From: Bacteroidales bacterium
GTDB lineage: Bacteria > Bacteroidota > Bacteroidia > Bacteroidales > JAADJA01
NCBI GenBank assembly: GCA_021107975.1
Contig: JAIORT010000507.1
Coordinates: 1 to 5,637, forward strand
Length of the DNA: 5,637 nt
Direction of reading: 5' to 3'
The stretch's first letter is position 1, and each line of letters begins with the position of its first letter. Below are positions 1-5,637 of this stretch, one piece after another. The position numbers were made by a program, and so were the translations under genes. The notes under the pieces are model-generated. The model ran no database searches and was not told the origin of the DNA. It saw nothing but the letters and a program-made list of their open reading frames with translations.

Positions 1-367
1 TAATCAATGTTCTCTCCGGCAATCGTAATTGATAAAACCGTACATAGTTAATCAACTCGAACTTCAACTGACAGGTAGTAAAGGTTTTGAACCTGTAGAT
101 ATGTTTTTGTCCTGTTCCTATATTGTCATCATAAACAAAGATTTCAGGTTTTTCGATTAAGCGTTGTAAAGGAAGGTCGAAAAAGAAAGTATTTTTCAGG
201 TATTTAAAAACCTGCTGATCTATCATCTCAATGGAATCCGGGTCAAGACCATGTTTCTTTTCCCTGCGTTCATACCTTTCTGTCATTCCTAATGCAGAGA
301 AGTTGATAAGGATTGCTGCAAAACAGATAACGACGAATAATACTATTTTCCTGAATAGCTTTTTCAT
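1..367 (-). CDS. Partial hypothetical membrane-anchored protein (N-terminal 122 residues)
   Basis: The reading frame is open from an ATG at 367-365 to the left edge, where the gene continues; 122 complete codons are visible. The protein starts MKKLFRKIVLFVVICFAAIL, which is a short basic stretch followed by a hydrophobic segment at about residues 7-24. This suits an uncleaved membrane anchor or a signal peptide, with the rest outside the cytoplasm. A charged stretch follows (residues 29-42, with ERYERREKKHG), then DPDSIEMIDQQVF and a mixed region ending in LINYVRFYQLRLPERTLI. I do not recognise the family and assign no function. The start is supported by a good Bacteroidota promoter that would give a leader of roughly 20 nt. 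No Shine-Dalgarno is visible, as is common in this phylum. An ORF on the opposite strand (231-476) overlaps both this gene and its promoter and is taken as a shadow. Confidence 0.8.
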   Translation of the reverse strand, partial: MKKLFRKIVLFVVICFAAILINFSALGMTERYERREKKHGLDPDSIEMIDQQVFKYLKNTFFFDLPLQRLIEKPEIFVYDDNIGTGQKHIYRFKTFTTCQLKFELINYVRFYQLRLPERTLI

Positions 368-393
368 TATTATTCTAAATTCTAATGATTTTT

Positions 394-426
394 CAAAGAT
401 ACAAAATTTATTATATCTATACCAAA
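394..426 (-). promoter_or_regulatory. Bacteroidota-type promoter of the partial gene
   Basis: Read on the minus strand, TTTG (426-423) is followed after 21 bp by TATCTTTG (401-394). This matches the Bacteroidota housekeeping promoter pattern of a -33 TTTG, 19-21 bp, and a -7 TAnnTTTG. Transcription would start near 388, about 20 nt before the ATG at 367. The -33 box lies inside the outer arm of the neighbouring palindrome, so that structure could affect promoter access. This is a pattern match only. Confidence 0.65.
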
Positions 427-453
427 ATCCCCCTCCAAATGGAGGGGGCTTGG
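422..453. repeat. GC-rich palindrome, REP-like or terminator hairpin
   Basis: CCCCCTCC (429-436) and GGAGGGGG (441-448) are perfectly complementary over 8 bp around an AAAT loop. CCAA (422-425) and TTGG (450-453) can extend the stem past a small asymmetric internal loop. In such AT-rich surroundings this stands out. It lies 16 to 47 nt past the former stop codon of the decayed gene at 469-767, so it may have been that gene's terminator. Read on the minus strand, only four T residues follow the core stem, which is weak for an intrinsic terminator. The C5TCC/GGAG5 core also resembles short dispersed palindromes I know from Bacteroidota intergenic DNA, so a REP-like element is equally possible. 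Confidence 0.6.
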
Positions 454-468
454 GGAAGATGAAGATGT

Positions 469-767
469 TTATTTAATAAAAACTTTATTCGTTACTTATA
501 CTTTCGTCACTCAGCACGTTTATAACGTAACATGCGCTCTTTTCAAGAGTGATTTTATCTATGAACATTGTTGATGGTTGCATTTGCAACTTTTTGCCCC
601 ATCGTGTTATAAACTATGATATATTTATTTTGTGTTTTCATGTACAAAAACGTACACATCTTTGTTGTATAAATTGATGTTTACATATCTGCAATATTTT
701 CATCAACAGTAAGTAGTGTAAAGAACGATTAAATGGTTTCCATTATCATTACAAACAATTTTTTTGT
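469..767 (-). pseudogene. Decayed small secreted protein with T9SS type A sorting domain
   Basis: Read across frames on the minus strand, the region spells a short protein of about 100 codons. Block 1 (764-687) is KKLFVMIMETI, an in-frame stop, then SFFTLLTV and DENIAD, resembling a degraded signal peptide. Block 2 (684-631) is VNINLYNKDVYVFVHENT. Block 3 (641-567) contains NKYIIVYNTMGQKV and ANATINN. Block 4 (565-488) is FIDKITLEKSA, then CYVINVLSDESISNE. Block 5 (486-472) is KVFIK, followed by a TAA stop at 471-469. The order (beta-strand, IVYNTMGQKV, ITL, YVINVLSDE, KVFIK-stop) is that of the T9SS type A C-terminal sorting domain, which directs proteins across the outer membrane. Single-base or two-base offsets separate the blocks, and an ACA codon (767-765) sits where the ATG should be. 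The original was probably a sorting-domain-only protein, or a longer protein with its middle deleted. The intact 4-kb gene nearby argues against sequencing error. Confidence 0.75.
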
Positions 768-771
768 TTTT

Positions 772-835
772 CCTCCTTTTTTTTATATTATTGAATAATT
801 AGTGATATTTAATTTAAAATCACGCAACAAATTTA
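772..835 (-). promoter_or_regulatory. Relic promoter and ribosome-binding site of the decayed gene
   Basis: AGGAGG lies at 777-772 on the minus strand, a near-perfect Shine-Dalgarno sequence 4 nt before the place where the lost start codon would be (767-765). Further upstream, TAAATTTG (835-828) fits the Bacteroidota -7 box TAnnTTTG. About 20 bp beyond that there is only a T-run (around 858-853), not a true TTTG, so the -33 box is weak. The leader between is AT-rich. These sites support a once-functional gene at 469-767. They may still drive a transcript, but nothing here shows that. Confidence 0.4.
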
Positions 836-1071
836 AACACACGAAATAGAATAAAAAACAGGGAAAATACCCAATTTGTATGCGTAAAAACACGTAAAAT
901 CATTGCGTAATATTACGTACTTTTATCAGGTAAAGCATTCGGTTAGAAAGAGATACGTCCATCTTGAACGATTTTTAGGTAAACGTCAAAAAACCGGTTT
1001 GGTAAGGTGATTATGATTAATTAAAAATGATTTTTCGGAGAGACTTAACTTTAAACCTTAAAACTCTTATC
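836..1071. other. Gene-free spacer with CGTAA motif cluster
   Basis: No convincing coding region is visible on either strand between the stop of the large gene and the relic promoter. The main structure is a cluster of CGTAA words: CGTAAAA at 883-889 and again at 893-899 (10 bp apart), then the perfect 12-bp palindrome CGTAATATTACG at 906-917, with ACGT words nearby (915-918 and in the stretch 953-990). Helical-turn spacing plus a palindrome is what an operator can look like, and the cluster sits upstream of the relic promoter. It could also be chance in AT-rich DNA. No clear terminator for the large gene is seen here. Confidence 0.35.
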
Positions 1072-4000
1072 TCACTGTTTCACTCCCTGCATGGCAGTCC
1101 CTTTCGACAGTAACCCAAGAATGCCGGATAATAATGCAACGCCACCTCCAATTACAATAAATAAGGTGTTAAGGTCTTCAAGGAAATCCTGCTTGGCTAT
1201 GGCTATAAATACAAAAAGCCCAATAATTATTAATATCAAAGGAGTCTTTAATCCGAACCATCTCCCGGTTTGTGTTAGCTCTTTTTCTATTCTTTGAATA
1301 TCTTTCTTGTTTATATTACTTAAGAAAAATCTCCTGAAACTTTCACTCATTACTAATATTTGATCCTTATTTAAAATTAACAAACCCTTATCAAGCAAAG
1401 TATATATCGTTTTGGTATTTTTTGGATTCAAAATCATATCATCTGCAAGATCGTATAGTACATATTTTTCTTCCAGTGTGCAGGACTTAAGAAGATCGGA
1501 ATAATATGGTGCAGCAATATTCAGAATTTTTAAAATAATTAATTCTTTAATATTTCCACTGTCATTTTTCGATTTCCATGTATCAGAATAATCTTTTATT
1601 ATCTTTTTTTGTTTTAACAGGTAATCACTGTCTTGCAGTTCCTTATCTATAAAATCATTAATACTATCATGTTTATCTTTATTGGTTTCATTAATTTCTC
1701 TTTCAGATAAAATAACAGGGAAATTCAATACTACAAACCGGTTAAGAATTTCTTTGAATAAATAATAATCCGATTCAAGGCTTGTCCTTTTGTTTTTTTC
1801 CGTTTTATGGATTTTCTCGTTATAAAACGACAATATCCGTTCGGGTGAAACAACGGAGGAGATAATTATTTGTATATCCTCAATTTGTAAAAGTTTGTTC
1901 AATAACCTTAATTTCTTCTTATTCAATAAAACATCCCTATAATTGTTACCGAAATTATTAATGAATATTCGTTTCTTCTTCTCAAGAATGGAAACCTTAA
2001 TTTTTTCTTCACACGATTCAATATCCTGCCAGTCAAATTTAACAATATTATTATTCTTATACCTGTTTATAAGAAATGTATTCTTATCAACTTTGGATAA
2101 ATTTGTAACGAATATATGCGCACCGGTTTTTTCTAACTCATTAATACTGTCTTTAAACGATTCCGGCATGTAGTTTTTAATCAGCCTGACGCTATAAATT
2201 CTTTCGCTTCCGAATTTTATTAATTTAAAGAAGAAAAATAATAAAGCTCCAACTATTATCCAAAATATCAGGTTAAAAACAACTTGTAATATATGCCGGT
2301 TTTGTAAACCAACAAAGGGTAATAAAAAATTAGAGTCATAAGTATCGGAAACTACAAATTTATTAATTGGTTTTAAACTACCAATATTTTCAGTTAACGA
2401 TTTAAATTTTAATTGTAATTTATTTTTATTATCAGTCCAACTCCATGAAGCATCGGAAGAAGCCGGAAATGCAAGGTATTTATTTTCAATGACTGAAGGA
2501 TCGAGAAAGGGACGGATAAAACAAACTAAGCTGTCCCAATAGTTATAATTTCGATAACCATTTTTTATGGTATCATTCTTAATTACAATTGTATCAGAAA
2601 AACGGGCTGACTGTAAAAAATTTGTATAAACCCCCAGTTTCGTACGTTTTTTCTGAATTTCATTTTTGGGGTCATCAATTAATTTATAGTATGTACTCAA
2701 CTCAAGATTTCTGTTTTCTTTTTTCTTAGAAAGATAAAGCTGGTGATGTTTCAGCCTGATTGTTTTTTCCTGGTCATAAGAAACTTCAAAAAACTTGAGT
2801 GTAGGGATTATTGATATTATTAATAATAAAGAAAATAAGAATACAATATATTCCTTAAAATAATTTTTAGATTGAACTCTTTTAAAAATTTCCTTCGGAA
2901 TCATTTTATAACTAAGCGGCATTAAAAGCAGCACAAGCTGAAAAACCAATAGTAAAACAAATTTATCATATTGTGCTTTCACGATAATAAAAGCAGAAAT
3001 ATTCAGCAGAAAAACTATAATTGCAGTAGCCCAAATAAACCTATCGGAAAACAATTTATTTAAAGAAATCCCATTTATAACTAAGTATGAATTGGCGAAA
3101 ACAATAGGAACAGCAGTAAAAATCATAAAGACAGTAATATAGCCTTTTATAAAATACATAAAAGCCATAAGCATAACAAAAACAGAAGCATTATACAATA
3201 TTAATTTTATGTAAATATCTATGTATTTAACCTTTGGTCTCGACCAGTCCATAATTAAATTTATTTTGCCAGAACCGGACTGTTTTCGATTAATTAATAG
3301 CAATAAAATGATTTGAATAAAGAGGAGAAAAAATAAGGCGGTGATAAGAAGGGATGTAAAAGTAATAATTTGTGCACCTGCTGATTGGTTGAGCTTTTTG
3401 TCGTAAAAAGTTAATAAAAACAATGGAATATTTTCGAAAGGTTTTATATAAGCCCTGTTCAACCGGTTATAATAATACAAATTAATGGGTTTTGCTATAT
3501 GGCTGTAAATAGCTGCTTTTAAAAAATTATTTTTATTGCTTTCATCAATAAAATTTTCATGCATATTTCGGTTTTTATCCGAATGAAACCATACCTTACC
3601 TGTTTCATCAATTAAACAAAAACCGTAATCCTTTGGCAATACCGGGTCGATTACCGAATGTAGTCGTGTTGTTATTGCTATTACTTCGAGTGTATCTTTA
3701 TTGCTTCTTTTTGATATGGCTGCTTTATTTATTCCTGATGACAAAGAACTGATTGATTCTAACATAAACGGGGAATCACTTTTATCTCCGGGCAATAACC
3801 ATTTATCCTTGTTTTTAAAATAGTCTCTTTTCGCAATTGAAATTAATTTCCCTTTCTTTTTAAAAGGATTTAATTCCATTTTTTGTTGTCCAACTATATC
3901 AGCCCAGAAAGCATAATCTAAAAATGGATATTTTTTCGGATAAAATTGCTTTATATTAGTATCTATATTATTTTGTTTTGTTAATATTTCATTAATAATA

Positions 4001-5109
4001 TTATCATCCTGATAAGTAATATTAGAACCAGAATCGTAAGTCACAAGTTGTGAATAGATTGTTTTTAACTCTTTAATAAAATTATCTGATATAGTATCAG
4101 CCAATTGCTTTAATTGTTTGTCATTATTCCGTGAATTAACTCTGTTCATTGAAAAATATAAAATAAACAGCAGCACGAAAGCTGAACCTATAACAACTGA
4201 TAGAGCCGAAGATGTTATATTATTAGTATGAAGATGCTCCTTACTGCCCATGACAATAAGTTTGATGACCGGCATTCCTAACAGAATGATTAATAAAACA
4301 AGAGAGAGAAATATAATGATTCCCGGGTTTAGTCTTGTTTTTTCCGAATTATAGGTTTTTTCTTTTAATAAGCCACCCAAATACCACCATTCATCCTGGT
4401 TGATGTGTACCGGTTCAAGAAATAGTATATATTTAGTGTTTAAGATTTCTATTTCAGTAAGTGAAGCAGAATAAATATAATTTATGCTTTGTCCTTTTAT
4501 GCCCGGAATGTTCACTACCTCTTTTATTAAGCCGGATTTTATATCTGTGCTTTTAATAAATAAAGTATCAACAGGACTGAGCAGCATGCCGGTATTTAAC
4601 GAATTATAAGCAACGGTTGAATCACGGATGATGATTAATCCGTCAAAAACATCATCACGGAGCAATGGCTCCATAAATACATCGAAGCTTGTTTTTAAAA
4701 ACAGGTGAATTGGTAATCCGAACAGCCTTTGTTTTTCGATAAAGCTGATAGAATACGGGTCTTTCTTCATCACGTAATCTATATCTATATTCTTATTTAT
4801 ACTGGATGATCTTTCTTTTATTATATCAAATACTTCCCTCAAACTATCCTGTTTGAGTTTTATATGTGAATCAATTTCTTCAACATCGTTTTGAACCAAA
4901 TCCATAAAATATTTAGCATTTTTATAATAACCATCTTTCTTCTCCGTGATGTTTTTTCCTATCTGGCTTAAAACCCTGTACCGGGTTTTTATCATTCTTT
5001 TCTCATTATTACTGACATAAACATTCAGGTAAAGCAAATAGGAAATTCCTATCAGAGCAATAGTGATAAGGATTATCCAGAGATTTCGTGATTTATTTAT
5101 TGTTATCAT
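1072..5109 (-). CDS. Giant multi-pass membrane sensor: Cache-like domain plus degenerate P-loop NTPase-like C-terminus
   Basis: 1345 residues from the ATG at 5109-5107. An in-frame TTG at 5139 would add ten residues, but it lies inside the predicted -7 box, so ATG is preferred. Predicted membrane segments: about 9-32, 263-286, 301-321, 579-606, 633-654, 658-679, 690-711, 715-734, 752-771, 938-965, 1287-1306 and 1313-1334. Basic loops at 607-632 and 735-752 fit a cytoplasmic N-terminus. Extracytoplasmic domain 1 (33-262) has FDGLIIIRDS and EWWYLGGLLKE and may be a diverged PAS/Cache fold. Domain 2 (322-578) is Cache-like: RDYF (428-431), then YGFCLIDETGKVWFHSD (495-511), RN and HENF. Domain 3 (775-937) is unrecognised. 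The cytoplasmic part (966-1286) resembles a P-loop NTPase: NLSKVDKNT (1003-1011) sits where Walker A would be, RIFINNFG (1047-1054) resembles Walker B, and QIIISSVVSPERIL (1080-1093) a sensor strand. A helical or winged-helix-like segment follows (EEKYVLYDLADD, MSESFRRFFL), then the final membrane pair. Function is inferred as sensing an external ligand and signalling inward; the ligand and output are unknown. Confidence 0.75.
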   Translation of the reverse strand: MITINKSRNLWIILITIALIGISYLLYLNVYVSNNEKRMIKTRYRVLSQIGKNITEKKDGYYKNAKYFMDLVQNDVEEIDSHIKLKQDSLREVFDIIKERSSSINKNIDIDYVMKKDPYSISFIEKQRLFGLPIHLFLKTSFDVFMEPLLRDDVFDGLIIIRDSTVAYNSLNTGMLLSPVDTLFIKSTDIKSGLIKEVVNIPGIKGQSINYIYSASLTEIEILNTKYILFLEPVHINQDEWWYLGGLLKEKTYNSEKTRLNPGIIIFLSLVLLIILLGMPVIKLIVMGSKEHLHTNNITSSALSVVIGSAFVLLFILYFSMNRVNSRNNDKQLKQLADTISDNFIKELKTIYSQLVTYDSGSNITYQDDNIINEILTKQNNIDTNIKQFYPKKYPFLDYAFWADIVGQQKMELNPFKKKGKLISIAKRDYFKNKDKWLLPGDKSDSPFMLESISSLSSGINKAAISKRSNKDTLEVIAITTRLHSVIDPVLPKDYGFCLIDETGKVWFHSDKNRNMHENFIDESNKNNFLKAAIYSHIAKPINLYYYNRLNRAYIKPFENIPLFLLTFYDKKLNQSAGAQIITFTSLLITALFFLLFIQIILLLLINRKQSGSGKINLIMDWSRPKVKYIDIYIKLILYNASVFVMLMAFMYFIKGYITVFMIFTAVPIVFANSYLVINGISLNKLFSDRFIWATAIIVFLLNISAFIIVKAQYDKFVLLLVFQLVLLLMPLSYKMIPKEIFKRVQSKNYFKEYIVFLFSLLLIISIIPTLKFFEVSYDQEKTIRLKHHQLYLSKKKENRNLELSTYYKLIDDPKNEIQKKRTKLGVYTNFLQSARFSDTIVIKNDTIKNGYRNYNYWDSLVCFIRPFLDPSVIENKYLAFPASSDASWSWTDNKNKLQLKFKSLTENIGSLKPINKFVVSDTYDSNFLLPFVGLQNRHILQVVFNLIFWIIVGALLFFFFKLIKFGSERIYSVRLIKNYMPESFKDSINELEKTGAHIFVTNLSKVDKNTFLINRYKNNNIVKFDWQDIESCEEKIKVSILEKKKRIFINNFGNNYRDVLLNKKKLRLLNKLLQIEDIQIIISSVVSPERILSFYNEKIHKTEKNKRTSLESDYYLFKEILNRFVVLNFPVILSEREINETNKDKHDSINDFIDKELQDSDYLLKQKKIIKDYSDTWKSKNDSGNIKELIILKILNIAAPYYSDLLKSCTLEEKYVLYDLADDMILNPKNTKTIYTLLDKGLLILNKDQILVMSESFRRFFLSNINKKDIQRIEKELTQTGRWFGLKTPLILIIIGLFVFIAIAKQDFLEDLNTLFIVIGGGVALLSGILGLLSKGTAMQGVKQ

Positions 5110-5136
5110 AATCGGGTTGTATTTTTTTTCATATCC

Positions 5137-5168
5137 CAAATATAGTATATTTTTTTTAAACCCTAAAA
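5137..5168 (-). promoter_or_regulatory. Predicted promoter of the large sensor gene
   Basis: TATATTTG at 5144-5137 (minus strand) is a full match to the -7 box TAnnTTTG. Twenty bases upstream, TTTT (5168-5165) stands in for the -33 TTTG, one base off consensus. A transcript starting near 5130 would have a leader of about 20 nt before the ATG at 5109, the same layout as the promoter at 394-426. The site decides the start codon, because the upstream in-frame TTG (5139-5137) falls within the -7 box and would not be transcribed. Confidence 0.5.
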
Positions 5169-5217
5169 TTCGTAAGTTTCTTTAAAACATGAGTCCACCC
5201 CGAAAAGTCGCTTTTTC

Positions 5218-5342
5218 GCCACTAAACCACTAAAACACAAAATCTCACCAAAGATATTTGGCTGGTATATATTATTTTGTGAAATTTTGTAACTTGTCGC
5301 CGATGCTCCAAAACTTTAACGACGGAGCGGTGTCTTTGTGGC
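5218..5342. repeat. Long degenerate inverted repeat with tandem CCACTAAA and an insertion in one arm
   Basis: The left arm begins GCCACTAAACCACTAAAACA (5218-5237) and includes a perfect tandem copy of CCACTAAA (5219-5226, 5227-5234), then CTCACCAAAG. The right arm ends GGTGTCTTTGTGGC (5329-5342) and earlier contains TTTGTGAAATTTTGT (5276-5290). Read in reverse complement, the right arm follows the left arm (GCCAC, ACAC, CAAAATTTCAC) apart from about 31 bases near 5298-5328 that have no partner. That extra piece carries its own inverted ends, GCTCC (5305-5309) and GGAGC (5324-5328). The 'cactaaaacacaaa / tttgtgtctttgtggc' wording matches a dispersed intergenic repeat style I recall from Bacteroidota and some other phyla; this was not checked by search. 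Confidence 0.6.
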
Positions 5343-5417
5343 ATTTATATATTTGTAATTTTCGGAGTGAGATCAAACATCCTTTTAACATTTGATATTA
5401 AACATAGAGCACAAGCT

Positions 5418-5518
5418 CTTTCGGATTTTCTCAGATTATTTGTGTTAATCTGTGTTCATCTGTGGTGCTATCTTTTTTCACCACAAATTTTCACAGCTTT
5501 TTTACCAAGCTCCGAAAG
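5418..5518. repeat. Nested palindrome bounded by CTTTCGGA/TCCGAAAG
   Basis: CTTTCGGA (5418-5425) and TCCGAAAG (5511-5518) form a perfect 8-bp inverted pair enclosing 85 bp. Each is preceded or overlapped by AAGCTC (5413-5418 and 5507-5512 region). Inside lies a second palindrome: CTGTGTTCATCTGTGGTG (5450-5467) pairs with CACCACAAATTTTCACAG (5479-5496) at 14 of 18 positions around an 11-base T-rich loop. The left inner arm is a 10-bp tandem repeat, TGTGTTAATC (5441-5450), TGTGTTCATC (5451-5460), then TGTGGTG. This resembles a dispersed, hairpin-forming intergenic element; no protein is encoded in it. Confidence 0.6.
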
Positions 5519-5637
5519 CAAATAGCTACGGATTTCAAAATCCACAAATTATCTCTTTTCAGATTACATTGTCTGACGAAACTTTAGTGTAGTTAGAACT
5601 CCCACACAGGGTTTGCTAAAATCCGAAAAAGCCCGTT

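Larger units (their letters stand above)
5145..5637. other. Gene-free repeat-rich region upstream of the sensor gene
   Basis: No credible ORF, tRNA or rRNA is visible on either strand over nearly 500 bp. The region contains a hairpin CGAAAA/TTTTCG (5201-5206 and 5213-5218, loop of 6), the degraded inverted repeat at 5218-5342, a small hairpin AGAGC-ACAA-GCTCT (5406-5419), and the nested palindrome at 5418-5518. The last ~100 bases show only a minor CCC-ACACA-GGG hairpin near 5602-5612. The density of half-matching inverted repeats suggests several overlapping, decaying dispersed elements rather than one intact mobile element. No transposase fragment was found. Confidence 0.6.

Noticed and set aside
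231..476. Plus-strand ORF of 81 codons
   Set aside because: It overlaps the partial minus-strand gene, its promoter and the palindrome; its product is low complexity (NPPPNGGG from the hairpin) and it has no ribosome-binding site. Shadow ORF.
883..917. CRISPR-like or iteron array from the repeated CGTAA words
   Set aside because: The units are 5-7 bp with irregular spacing after the first pair, and there are no cas genes, replication gene or DnaA boxes.
905..967. Minus-strand stretch reading MDVSLSNRMLYLIKVRNITQ, faintly like the end of a second sorting domain
   Set aside because: Only about 20 residues, no adjacent matching blocks in other frames and no KVFIK-type ending; likely chance.
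1020..1071. Possible terminator for the large gene (AAAAATGATTTTT and TTAA-rich half palindromes)
   Set aside because: The stems are AT-only with almost no loop, and no G/C-stem plus T-run follows the stop; not supportable as an intrinsic terminator.
1091..1297. Plus-strand ORF of 68 codons
   Set aside because: Lies entirely antisense to the conserved C-terminal membrane hairpin of the large gene, with no family signature.
1943..2173. Plus-strand ORF of 76 codons
   Set aside because: Antisense to the NTPase-like domain of the large gene; composition is explained by the other strand.
5145..5637. Insertion sequence or transposon remnant
   Set aside because: Inverted repeats are present, but no transposase fragment, target duplication or paired element ends could be found; dispersed non-coding repeats explain it better.

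Overview
The window looks like chromosomal DNA from an AT-rich member of the Bacteroidota, probably a T9SS-bearing lineage rather than Bacteroides itself. Three things point there. Two promoters fit the Bacteroidota -33/-7 pattern (TTTG, about 20 bp, TAnnTTTG). A decayed gene still spells out a type IX secretion (T9SS) type A C-terminal sorting domain. The flanking DNA holds dispersed repeats of the 'cactaaaacacaaa' and 'tgtgttaatctgtgttcatctgtgg' kind that are common between genes in this phylum. All recognisable genes lie on the minus strand.

Layout from left to right. Positions 1-367 hold the first 122 codons of an unrecognised membrane-anchored protein whose gene runs off the left edge. 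Its promoter (394-426) abuts a strong palindrome (422-453). Positions 469-767 hold the remnant of a small secreted protein made of little more than a signal peptide and a T9SS sorting domain, broken by one in-frame stop and four frame breaks. Its ribosome-binding site and a possible -7 box are still visible upstream. Positions 836-1071 carry no gene but contain a cluster of CGTAA motifs. Positions 1072-5109 are one very large gene. Positions 5145-5637 are gene-free and consist largely of nested inverted and tandem repeats.

The main gene encodes a protein of 1345 residues with about 12 predicted membrane segments and three extracytoplasmic domains; the second of these is Cache-like and the first may be related. 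A cytoplasmic C-terminal part looks like a degenerate P-loop NTPase followed by a helical or winged-helix-like segment and a final membrane hairpin. It reads as a membrane-bound sensor whose output module has lost recognisable nucleotide-binding residues. It has its own promoter and no tightly spaced partner gene in the window, so its signalling partner cannot be read from context. The three genes appear to be separate transcription units, and nothing here shows that they act together.
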